5,498 nt of DNA from NCBI GenBank assembly GCA_964589375.1, contig CAZPSA010000066.1, forward strand, positions 1 through 5,498, read 5' to 3'. The notes under the pieces are model-generated. The model saw only the letters and a program-made list of their open reading frames with translations, ran no database searches and was not told the origin of the DNA. Both the position numbers and the translations under genes were made by a program. This document shows, piece after piece, positions 1 through 5,494 of this stretch. How positions within the stretch are numbered: position 1 is the first letter of the stretch; each line of letters begins with the position of its first letter. This DNA comes from CAG-533 sp964589375 (GTDB taxonomy: Bacteria; Bacillota_I; Bacilli_A; RF39; UBA660).

Positions 1-134
1 TTCCAGAATTTTTTTATTTATCGGACAGTCTCCCCCATGTCAAGTTAATTTTTGTACTAATTCGTTCTATGATATTAACCTAAGTAAATTATTCTAACAA
101 CATATAAAATAACTAGTAATATATTATTGCATAG
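1..134. other. Non-coding left flank with a G/C-rich patch and a weak outward promoter candidate
   Basis: No convincing open reading frame is visible here. It is very AT-rich except for a GC-richer patch at about 22-43 containing GGACAGTCTCCCCC followed by ATGTCAAG. Read on the minus strand, this patch gives TTGACA (43-38), a 17-bp spacer and TAAATA (20-15), a poor -10 that matches only 3 of 6 consensus bases. It could be a weak promoter for a gene beyond the left edge, or the edge of a small mobile or repeat element. Neither reading is secure. Confidence 0.3.
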
Positions 135-166
135 AAAAAAGTACCAAAATTAAATTTAGTACTTTT
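135..166 (-). terminator. Intrinsic terminator after the transporter gene
   Basis: On the minus strand AAAAGTAC pairs with GTACTTTT. A T.G wobble and three further A-T pairs extend this to a stem of about 12 bp with a loop of about 6 nt, followed by a continuous run of six T. It lies 36 bp beyond the transporter stop codon. Because the stem is flanked by A on one side and T on the other, it could also stop transcription arriving on the plus strand. Confidence 0.75.
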
Positions 167-201
167 AAATAATAAAATATTAAATTATCTTTCCTATACT
201 C

Positions 202-1614
202 TTAGCATAGTATTAACATTAATACAATAATTGCTGCAAAAATAACAAGTAAGAATTTCCAAATATACTTCATCCACTCTTTATAACTAATACCTAAATA
301 CCCTAAACCTATTAATAATATAGCAGAGCTTGGAGTAAACATACTAGCTAAACCAAATGTAGATTGAAGCATTAAAGCTATTTGTTCTTTATAATCAGCA
401 AAAGTAGTAATTAAATATGAACCAATAAGATTAACTGTATATTGATATTCTACAGTAAATAATGATGTAACTAAACCAGAAATAGTAGATAATAAAATAT
501 TAAATTTAGAACTTAATCCGCAAATCCAATCAACAACAGTTGGAAGAACTGCAAACATTACAGAGAATTCTAATACTAAGTAACATAATAATAGTAAAAC
601 TACTAATTTACCAGTCTTTTTAAATCCTTCACCATATGCTTCAAAGAAATCATCTAATTTAATATGATAAATCCACTTAATTATTAATGATGCAATTAAC
701 ATTAATACTTGAATACCAAAAATATCCCATTGACCAAATGCTGAAATAGTTCCTAAGATGTATTTAAATATAGGTTCGCCTAAAACTTTACATTTTAAAA
801 CAGAATCTGTTGCTGTAGTAAACCAATCAACATTCCAAGCTTTATCCCAAGGTAAATATGCTAATATAGAAACTATAACTAAAATAGATAGCACAATAAC
901 CAATGGCCATACTTTAGTTTTTTCAGTTGTTTTTTCACTTACAAAATACTCTTTTATTTCTTCATCTTTAGCTTTTTTCTTAGAATTAGCAAATAAATGA
1001 ATAATAGTAAAAGAATTATAAACTAAGTAAGTAATTCCAAATAACACTAATCTAGCCCATAGTAAAGAGTTATACTCTAATGCTAAATAATTAACATTCA
1101 TACCCACTACTTTAGAACTATAAACTGAACCAATTACCCCAATTAATATAGAACCAAAAGTTATATTAAATGCGGTTAATTTATCCAATCCCATTTTTCT
1201 TGCTACAGTAATAAAGAATGGTGCTAAAGCTATTAATAAAATGTATTCATTTGTAACAGCACTTAAAGCCGCTATTAATAATGATGTAACTAAAACAAAA
1301 GTAATAGTTTTCCATTGTTTATCTTTAGCCATATTAGCAATATTATCTGTTAATTTTTGATATCCAACAGTTTTAGATAATACTTGATAAAAACAACCTA
1401 AAACAAATATAAACGTTACTAATACGGTAAAATAATACATTCCCAGTAACCCATAAGTGAAAAAGTCAAAAATACCAATACGAGAAATATCACCAACACT
1501 TAAAGTACCACTTTGAAATACACCTTGTGGAATAACCCATGTTAATAATGCTGACAATAAAACCATAATACCAGCTACCTTAACAAGCTCATACTTTTTT
1601 GCTTCCTTTTTCAT
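202..1614 (-). CDS. YfcC/DcuC-family membrane transporter
   Basis: This is a 470-residue polytopic inner-membrane protein, probably a secondary transporter of the YfcC / C4-dicarboxylate anaerobic carrier superfamily (Pfam DcuC type). Seen directly: a short charged N-terminus, a first helix at about 10-29 ending in TWVIPQG, many further hydrophobic helices, a central charged cytoplasmic loop at about 211-240 (SKKKAKDEEIKEYF), and a C-terminal segment FTPSSAILLIGLGYLGISYKEW followed by a last helix. The TWVIP motif after helix 1 and the proline/serine-rich, GISY-KW C-terminal region resemble YfcC proteins, and the length of about 470 is usual for them. Relatives include carriers for dicarboxylates and for basic amino acids (ArcD-like), so the substrate is unknown. 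The start at 1614 is chosen because AGAGGAGGT lies just upstream; the frame stays open to 1683 but that extension would translate promoter sequence. It is transcribed alone, from its own promoter and with its own terminator. Confidence 0.8.
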   Translation of the reverse strand: MKKEAKKYELVKVAGIMVLLSALLTWVIPQGVFQSGTLSVGDISRIGIFDFFTYGLLGMYYFTVLVTFIFVLGCFYQVLSKTVGYQKLTDNIANMAKDKQWKTITFVLVTSLLIAALSAVTNEYILLIALAPFFITVARKMGLDKLTAFNITFGSILIGVIGSVYSSKVVGMNVNYLALEYNSLLWARLVLFGITYLVYNSFTIIHLFANSKKKAKDEEIKEYFVSEKTTEKTKVWPLVIVLSILVIVSILAYLPWDKAWNVDWFTTATDSVLKCKVLGEPIFKYILGTISAFGQWDIFGIQVLMLIASLIIKWIYHIKLDDFFEAYGEGFKKTGKLVVLLLLCYLVLEFSVMFAVLPTVVDWICGLSSKFNILLSTISGLVTSLFTVEYQYTVNLIGSYLITTFADYKEQIALMLQSTFGLASMFTPSSAILLIGLGYLGISYKEWMKYIWKFLLVIFAAIIVLMLILC

Positions 1615-1633
1615 TTTAACCTCCTCTATCAGC

Positions 1634-1642
1634 ATTATAACA
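1634..1642 (-). promoter_or_regulatory. Extended -10 promoter of the transporter gene
   Basis: The minus strand reads TGTTATAAT, a perfect TATAAT -10 preceded by the TGn extended -10 element. No good -35 is present at 16-18 bp; a TTGAAA lies only 14 bp upstream. The predicted start is near 1627, giving a leader of only about 13 nt that consists almost entirely of the GAGGAGGT ribosome-binding site. It sits downstream of the lysS terminator, so the transporter gene is a separate unit. Confidence 0.65.
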
Positions 1643-1680
1643 TAATTTGGGCATTTCAATCGGTTTTTTGCATTTTTAGA

Positions 1681-1713
1681 CAAAAAAAGAGCTAATTTTA
1701 GCCTTTTTTCTTA
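1681..1713 (-). terminator. Intrinsic terminator of lysS
   Basis: On the minus strand the sequence runs AAAAAAGGCTA, a short loop AAAT, then TAGCTCTTTTTTT. GCTA pairs with TAGC, then after one bulged T a G-C pair and six A-T pairs form, and the 3' arm is the T-run. It starts 3 bp after the lysS stop codon and ends upstream of the transporter promoter, so it separates the two units. Confidence 0.75.
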
Positions 1714-1715
1714 TT

Positions 1716-3620
1716 TTAATATAGTTTTGCCCCTGCTGGAATAGCATCATCTATCATAATTAAGTTTAATTTTTCTTCGCCTTCTTCATTATGAATTGCA
1801 GATAAAAGCATTCCACATGAGTCAATACCCATCAATTTACGAGCCGGTAAATTAGTTATCGCAATTAAAGTTTTACCTACTAATTCTTCTGGTTCATAGA
1901 AAGCATGAATACCACTTAATATTACTCTATTTTCTCCAGTACCATCATTTAAAACAAATTTCAATAATTTAGCACTCTTTTCTACGGCACTACATTCCAA
2001 TACTTTAACTGCTCTAAAATCAGATTTAGAGAATGTATCAAAATCAACATAATCCACGAATAATGGTTCTATTTCAACTTTTGAAAAATCAATAATTGGT
2101 TTAGAGCCATTATTATTAGTAATTATTTTCTTATTTCCATTTATACTTTTCATCGTTGGGAATAATATTACATCACGAATAGAAGCACTCTCTGTAAAAA
2201 ACATAACCATTCTATCTATTCCATAACCAATCCCACCTGCTGGCGGCATGCCATATTCTAACGCTTCGACAAAGTCCATATCAATATCATTCGCTTCATC
2301 ATTACCTAATTCTTTTTCTTTTAATTGTTCTTCAAAACGATTTAATTGATCAATTGGATCATTTAACTCTGTATAAGCATTCGCAAATTCCTTACCACCA
2401 ATAAATAATTCAAAACGATCTACAAATCGAGGATCTTCAGGATTTCTCTTCGTTAACGGAGATATTTCAACTGGGTGGCCATATAAAAATGTTGGTTGAA
2501 TTAGTGTCTCTTCTACATACTCTTCAAAGAATAAATTAATAATATGTCCAACATTTTTTTGATGTTCTTCTACTATAATATTGTGCTGTTTAGCAAGTTC
2601 TAGGGCTTCTTCTACACTCATTTCCTTTTTAAAATCTATTCCTGTTTGCTCCTTTATCGCATCAACCATACTAATTTTCTTAAATGGTTTTTCAACATCA
2701 ATTTCATGCCCATTCCAATTAAAAACATATTTTCCAAAAACATCTTTAGCTACTTTTTTAAACATAGCTTCTGTCATTTCCATCATGCCATCTAAATTTG
2801 AATAAGCCAAATATGCTTCCATCATTGTAAACTCAGGATTATGTAAAGGATCCATTCCCTCATTTCTAAAAGTTCTGCCTATTTCATAAACAGCTTCTAA
2901 ACCACCTACTAATAATCTTTTCAAAGGAAGCTCTAACGCAATACGCATATACATATCTAAATCTTGAGCATTGTGATGAGTAACAAAAGGTCTTGCTGAA
3001 GCTCCCGTTAAAAGTGTATTTAAAATAGGTGTTTCAACTTCTATAAAACCACGGTTATCCATAAAACTTTGTACACATCTAATTATTTTAGATCTATAAA
3101 TAGCAGTTTTCTTTGCTTCATCATTCATAATTAAATCAACATATCTACGTCTATATCTCTCTTCAATATCGGTTAAACCATGAAATTTTTCTGGTAACGG
3201 TCTTAAAGCCTTAACTAAATGTGTATATTCTTGACATTTTAAAGTAATTTCCCCTGTTTGAGTTTTCATTACTTTACCAGTTATCCCAACAATATCCCCA
3301 ATATCGGCCATTTTAAACAAATTATAAACATCTTCTCCTACATCATTTATTGATATATAGATTTGTAATTTACCAGTTTTATCTTGAATTGTAAAAAATG
3401 ATGCTTTTCCCATTTTACGAATAAACATTATCCTGCCAGCAACTTTATAAACATCATTTATTTGTTCAAATGCTTCATGTTCTAAATTTTGATATTTTTC
3501 TTTAATATCATTAGCCCAACCATTTCGATCATATCGCTCGCCAAAAGGATCAATTCCCATTTCTCTTAATTTTTCTGCTTTTTCTCTTCTAATTATTTCT
3601 TGATCTGTAAGTTCTCTCAT
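1716..3620 (-). CDS. lysS: Lysyl-tRNA synthetase (class II) with a C-terminal tRNA-binding domain
   Basis: Cytoplasmic lysine--tRNA ligase, 634 residues, which charges tRNA-Lys using ATP. Domains seen: an N-terminal OB-fold anticodon-binding domain (about 55-135) and a class II catalytic core with motif 1 (GFIEVETPIL, 191-200), motif 2 (RTFRNEGMDPLHNPEFTMME, 249-268) and motif 3 (GGIGYGIDRMVM, 462-473, motif arginine 470). The usual bacterial enzyme ends near the IRDVILFPTMK segment, here at residue 491. After a linker rich in N, G and K (about 492-510) there is an extra domain of about 115 residues resembling the tRNA-binding domain of MetRS C-termini, Trbp111 and EMAPII. Its marks are DFRAVKVLECSAVEKSAKLLKF (534-555), YEPEELVGK (575-583) and LPARKLMGIDSCGMLLSA (591-608). 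Typical LysRS is about 490-510 residues, so this is a real extension in one continuous frame. The start at 3620 has GAAAGAGGG upstream; the frame is open to 3683, but that stretch is the T-box terminator. It is regulated by the lysine T-box upstream. Confidence 0.97.
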   Translation of the reverse strand: MRELTDQEIIRREKAEKLREMGIDPFGERYDRNGWANDIKEKYQNLEHEAFEQINDVYKVAGRIMFIRKMGKASFFTIQDKTGKLQIYISINDVGEDVYNLFKMADIGDIVGITGKVMKTQTGEITLKCQEYTHLVKALRPLPEKFHGLTDIEERYRRRYVDLIMNDEAKKTAIYRSKIIRCVQSFMDNRGFIEVETPILNTLLTGASARPFVTHHNAQDLDMYMRIALELPLKRLLVGGLEAVYEIGRTFRNEGMDPLHNPEFTMMEAYLAYSNLDGMMEMTEAMFKKVAKDVFGKYVFNWNGHEIDVEKPFKKISMVDAIKEQTGIDFKKEMSVEEALELAKQHNIIVEEHQKNVGHIINLFFEEYVEETLIQPTFLYGHPVEISPLTKRNPEDPRFVDRFELFIGGKEFANAYTELNDPIDQLNRFEEQLKEKELGNDEANDIDMDFVEALEYGMPPAGGIGYGIDRMVMFFTESASIRDVILFPTMKSINGNKKIITNNNGSKPIIDFSKVEIEPLFVDYVDFDTFSKSDFRAVKVLECSAVEKSAKLLKFVLNDGTGENRVILSGIHAFYEPEELVGKTLIAITNLPARKLMGIDSCGMLLSAIHNEEGEEKLNLIMIDDAIPAGAKLY

Positions 3621-3843
3621 ACTATCCCTCTTTCTATAAAAAAAGTTAATGATTAAAGGGGCAAAATATTTTCGCGGTACCACCCTTCTTTAATCATTAA
3701 CTGATTTCTCTTAATTATAACGGTATTAACCGGATCAAAATCACTCCAAAGTCTTTATTCATATTATCTTATTATTAGTTTACACCACCCACTAACTCTC
3801 TTTAAATAAGTCATAATACTACTCTTCTTTTTCTTCGTTTTAT
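3621..3843 (-). ncRNA. T-box riboswitch leader of lysS (tRNA-Lys responsive)
   Basis: This is an untranslated leader of about 223 nt. The hallmark T-box AAGGGTGGTACCGCG is at 3687-3673. Upstream on the minus strand are the Stem I signatures: AGTA at the 5' side, GTATTAT pairing with ATAATAT, CTTATT pairing with AATAAG, AGAGAG, and an apical part TTAGTGGGTGGTGTAAACTAA. The 3' side of the specifier loop reads GAATAAAGAC, from which I take AAA (3756-3754), a lysine codon followed by a purine, as the specifier. Stem III is the hairpin CGGT-TAAT-ACCG (3732-3721). The Stem I to Stem III interval is short, so Stem II and IIA/B look reduced or absent. Known family behaviour is that uncharged tRNA-Lys pairs with the specifier and the T-box bulge, stabilises the antiterminator and allows lysS transcription. 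The class is certain; the exact specifier frame is inferred from lysS itself. Confidence 0.95.
3638..3701 (-). terminator. Attenuator terminator of the lysS T-box
   Basis: GTTAATGATTAAAG (3701-3688) and CTTTAATCATTAAC (3658-3645) form a perfect 14-bp stem, with GGG/CCC able to extend it inside the loop, followed by seven T (3644-3638). The T-box lies in the loop between the arms, so antiterminator and terminator are mutually exclusive. The T-run ends only 17 nt before the lysS start codon. Confidence 0.95.
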
Positions 3844-3849
3844 GCCATG

Positions 3850-3878
3850 ATAATACTATAAAACATGACTTATGTCAA
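3850..3878 (-). promoter_or_regulatory. Promoter of the lysS T-box transcript
   Basis: Minus strand: a perfect -35 TTGACA (3878-3873), a 17-bp spacer and a -10 TATTAT (3855-3850, 5 of 6 consensus bases). The predicted start is near 3843, just before the Stem I sequences, which fits the leader. The -35 lies only 13 bp beyond the stop codon of the upstream gene. Confidence 0.88.
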
Positions 3879-3883
3879 TAAGT

Positions 3884-3899
3884 AAAAATAGCTATTTTT
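3884..3899. repeat. Perfect 16-bp AT palindrome at the gene/promoter junction
   Basis: AAAAATAGCTATTTTT is its own reverse complement. It covers the stop codon (TAG) of the small membrane protein gene and ends 5 bp before the lysS -35 box. As RNA it could form a weak A-U hairpin with a T-tail, possibly a poor terminator for the upstream gene. As DNA it could be an operator or simply a chance AT palindrome. Confidence 0.5.
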
Positions 3900-4320
3900 T
3901 GGTATTTGCTTCACTTATACCTTCTTTAATGCCTTTTGCAATTTCCTTCCCAACTAGTCCCATCGTTGGCGCCATTTCCTCTAATCCTTCTTTAGCAACC
4001 GGCATCACCTGTCTAGTAGTATACGCCATAATTTCTCTTCTATGTGCAATCAGCATTAAAACCCCACCAGTTCCGCATACTCCGAAGCTTATAGTAAGCA
4101 TAAAGCCTCCCGCCGCAAAAGTACCGAAACTCTTAAAAATATTACTAGGTCTTATTAAATCGCCACCAACAACACTACTAGCTCCGACAAACCCCATAAC
4201 CAATAAAACAAAACTAATAATTATCATGATAATTCCCACTGTTAAAAGAATTTTTCCTATCTTTTTTACTTTGGCATTGTTTTTTTGATATTCATCTTCA
4301 CTTAAAAACTTTTGGCTCAC
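3892..4320 (-). CDS. Small two-helix membrane protein of unknown function
   Basis: This is a 142-residue protein that I cannot assign to a named family. It has a charged N-terminus (1-23, many lysines, so probably cytoplasmic), a first transmembrane helix at about 24-47 (LLTVGIIMIIISFVLLVMGF), a linker with S, G and P, a second glycine-rich helix at about 67-92 (FAAGGFMLTISFGVCGTGGVLM), then a soluble tail (93-142). The tail has MPVAKEGLEEMAPTMGLVGK and a lysine-rich end, and looks helical and amphipathic. Both termini should face the cytoplasm. The tail pattern resembles small conserved membrane proteins I associate with Firmicutes, some of which carry an N-terminal zinc ribbon that is absent here; this is recollection, not a search. 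The start is a GTG (4320-4318) with AGGAG 8 nt upstream; the first in-frame ATG falls inside helix 1. It lies between the rpsI terminator and the lysS promoter, so it is probably transcribed alone. Confidence 0.8.
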   Translation of the reverse strand: MSQKFLSEDEYQKNNAKVKKIGKILLTVGIIMIIISFVLLVMGFVGASSVVGGDLIRPSNIFKSFGTFAAGGFMLTISFGVCGTGGVLMLIAHRREIMAYTTRQVMPVAKEGLEEMAPTMGLVGKEIAKGIKEGISEANTKK

Positions 4321-4351
4321 ACTATCAACTCCTTATAAAATACTTAAATAT

Positions 4352-4360
4352 ACTATACCA
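4352..4360 (-). promoter_or_regulatory. Possible extended -10 promoter for the small membrane protein gene
   Basis: The minus strand reads TGGTATAGT, a TGn extension followed by TATAGT (5 of 6 consensus bases). No clear -35 box is present at the right distance. It lies downstream of the rpsI terminator and 31 bp before the GTG start. In such AT-rich DNA a chance -10 is easy to find, so confidence is moderate. Confidence 0.4.
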
Positions 4361-4399
4361 TAAAACTAACATAATTATCTATATTCTCTCTTAAAATGC

Positions 4400-4430
4400 A
4401 AAAACCCCGCAAACACTATAGTTTACGAGG
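4400..4430 (-). terminator. Intrinsic terminator of the rplM-rpsI operon
   Basis: Minus strand: CCTCGTAAAC, loop TATAGT, then GTTTGCGGGG and five T. This is a 10-bp stem with two G.T wobbles, GC-rich at its base, and is the strongest non-attenuator terminator in the window. It begins 18 bp after the rpsI stop codon. Confidence 0.9.
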
Positions 4431-4448
4431 CCTAAAAGAAATAATTTA

Positions 4449-4865
4449 CTAACGTTTACTAAATTGTGGTGCTCTACGAGCTTTCTTCAAACCGTATTTC
4501 TTACGTTCTTTAATTCTTGGATCACGAGTTAAGAAGCCATTATCTTTTAATACTTTATGATAAGCATCTTCTCTTGTTTGATCAGCATCTGCATCATACA
4601 ATGATAATGCTTTAGCAATTGCTAATCTAATTGCCCCTGCTTGGCCAGAAAAGCCGCCGCCGGCTACTTTAACAACAACATCAAAATTATTTTCATTTTT
4701 TGTTAATTCAAGAGGTTGTTTTACATCCATAACTAAAGTATCAGATTTTAAATATTCTTTAATATCTTTGCCATTAACAGTTATGTTTCCCTTACCAGGA
4801 ACTAATCTAACTTGAGCAACAGATCTTTTTCTTCTTCCTGTTGCAGCGAATTCATTCTTCTTCAT
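4449..4865 (-). CDS. rpsI: 30S ribosomal protein S9
   Basis: Small-subunit protein S9 (uS9), 138 residues, close to the family's usual 130 or so. Its basic C-terminal tail reaches the P-site tRNA in the ribosome. Diagnostic parts seen: the N-terminal ATGRRKRSVAQVRLVPGKG, the central VAGGGFSGQAGAIRLAIAKA, and the C-terminal DPRIKERKKYGLKKARRAPQ ending FSKR, which is the standard S9 ending. The ATG at 4865 follows a strong TAGGAGG whose first three bases are the stop codon of rplM, so the two genes are 8 bp apart and probably translationally coupled. It is second in the rplM-rpsI operon, an arrangement conserved across bacteria, and the terminator follows directly. Confidence 0.98.
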   Translation of the reverse strand: MKKNEFAATGRRKRSVAQVRLVPGKGNITVNGKDIKEYLKSDTLVMDVKQPLELTKNENNFDVVVKVAGGGFSGQAGAIRLAIAKALSLYDADADQTREDAYHKVLKDNGFLTRDPRIKERKKYGLKKARRAPQFSKR

Positions 4866-4873
4866 AATTCCTC

Positions 4874-5305
4874 CTAATCAATACTTATCATTTCTGGTTT
4901 TTGAGCCATTTGATTATGTTCTGCACCAGCATATACAAATAATTTTCTGTAGCATTGTCTTCCTAAAGGACCTTTTGGAAGCATACCTTTAACAGCTCTT
5001 TCTACCATTTCAGTCGGATATTTTTCAATCATCGTTTTGGCGTTTCTTTCTCTTAATCCACCAGGAAATCCAGAATGATCATAATACATTTTATCATTAA
5101 TCTTATTACCAGTTAATTTAACTTTTTCAGCATTAATAATAATTACATAATCTCCACAATCAATATGAGGTGTAAAAGTCGCTTTATTTTTTCCTCTTAA
5201 TATAGAAGCAGCTTTTGTTGCAACTCTACCTAAAGGCTTATTTTCAGCATCAATTACATACCACTTACGTTGAACAGTTTCTTTTGTTTGCATAAATGTT
5301 TTCAT
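4874..5305 (-). CDS. rplM: 50S ribosomal protein L13
   Basis: Large-subunit protein L13 (uL13), 143 residues, close to the roughly 145 of Bacillus L13. It binds 23S rRNA early in 50S assembly. Seen in the sequence: RKWYVIDAENKPLGRVAT near the N-terminus, AASILRGKNKATFTPHIDCG, DYVIIINAEKVKLTGNK, and the L13 signature region MLPKGPLGRQCYRKLFVYAG with the ending HNQMAQKPE. The ATG at 5305 has AAAGGA at a good distance; a second in-frame ATG at 5293 (MQTK) is possible but has no better site. The stop codon TAG is part of the rpsI ribosome-binding site. First gene of the operon, with its own strong promoter. In many Firmicutes rplM follows truA and the ecf genes; here the DNA just upstream is non-coding. 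Confidence 0.98.
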   Translation of the reverse strand: MKTFMQTKETVQRKWYVIDAENKPLGRVATKAASILRGKNKATFTPHIDCGDYVIIINAEKVKLTGNKINDKMYYDHSGFPGGLRERNAKTMIEKYPTEMVERAVKGMLPKGPLGRQCYRKLFVYAGAEHNQMAQKPEMISID

Positions 5306-5381
5306 AAAACTTTCCTTTCATTACCATTTCACTTATTAAATTCCCACTTATCAAAGCAAAATGACAAATCAAAATGTACCA
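5306..5381 (-). promoter_or_regulatory. rplM 5' leader with short tandem repeats, possible L13 leader
   Basis: This is the predicted untranslated leader of about 76 nt. It contains a 13-nt tandem repeat, CATTTTGATTTGT then CATTTTGCTTTGA (5376-5351, 11 of 13 identical), and a second pair starting ATAAGTG at 5351 and 5336. An AAATG at 5329-5325 could pair with either CATTT. Firmicute rplM genes are known to carry a conserved L13 autoregulatory leader, but I cannot confirm that fold here by eye. The ribosome-binding site is AAAGGA just before the ATG. Confidence 0.35.
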
Positions 5382-5387
5382 ATATGA

Positions 5388-5416
5388 ATTATATGAAATT
5401 GTTTTTTAAAAGTCAA
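5388..5416 (-). promoter_or_regulatory. Strong promoter of the rplM-rpsI operon
   Basis: Minus strand: -35 TTGACT (5416-5411, 5 of 6 consensus bases), a 17-bp spacer and a perfect -10 TATAAT (5393-5388). The predicted start is near 5381. This is the best sigma-A type promoter in the window, as expected for ribosomal protein genes. Confidence 0.9.
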
Positions 5417-5447
5417 CTACTTTTTACGTTTTCTGAATTTTCCCTAT

Positions 5448-5494
5448 GATTAATTTGTGATAATGTCTTAAGTATTAACTTGCGAAAATGTCTC
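5448..5494. repeat. Two imperfect 22-bp direct repeats, possible insertion sequence end
   Basis: The plus strand holds two copies, 5448-5469 and 5473-5494, of a 22-bp unit with a period of 25 bp and 17 of 22 identical positions. The shared core reads TTGYGAWAATGTCT. No gene is seen here. Multiple short terminal repeats with an outer 5'-TG (here 5447-5448) are a feature of IS21-family insertion sequences, and the core looks similar to such ends, but no transposase is in the window. It could instead be a regulator binding site upstream of the rplM promoter. Confidence 0.4.

Noticed and set aside
758..1000. Open frame of 80 codons on the plus strand inside the transporter gene
   Set aside because: It is antisense to a clear membrane protein, and there is no ribosome-binding site or recognisable domain.
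1615..1683. Extended N-terminus of the transporter beginning MSKNAKNR
   Set aside because: It would translate the lysS terminator edge, the promoter and the ribosome-binding site. The ATG at 1614 is directly preceded by AGAGGAGGT.
2581..2805. Open frame of 74 codons on the plus strand inside lysS
   Set aside because: It lies opposite the conserved catalytic region of LysRS, and its composition is explained by the complement of that sequence.
3621..3683. Extended N-terminus of LysRS beginning MVPRKYF
   Set aside because: This stretch is the T-box and attenuator terminator. The start at 3620 has its own ribosome-binding site and matches the usual LysRS N-terminus.
3872..4288. Open frame of 138 codons on the plus strand opposite the small membrane protein gene
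   Set aside because: It is antisense to a gene with a good ribosome-binding site, has low-complexity P/I/K-rich composition and starts across the lysS promoter. It looks like a shadow frame.
5448..5494. CRISPR array from the direct repeats at the right edge
   Set aside because: There are only two degenerate copies separated by 3 bp, with no spacers of 25-40 bp and no cas genes.
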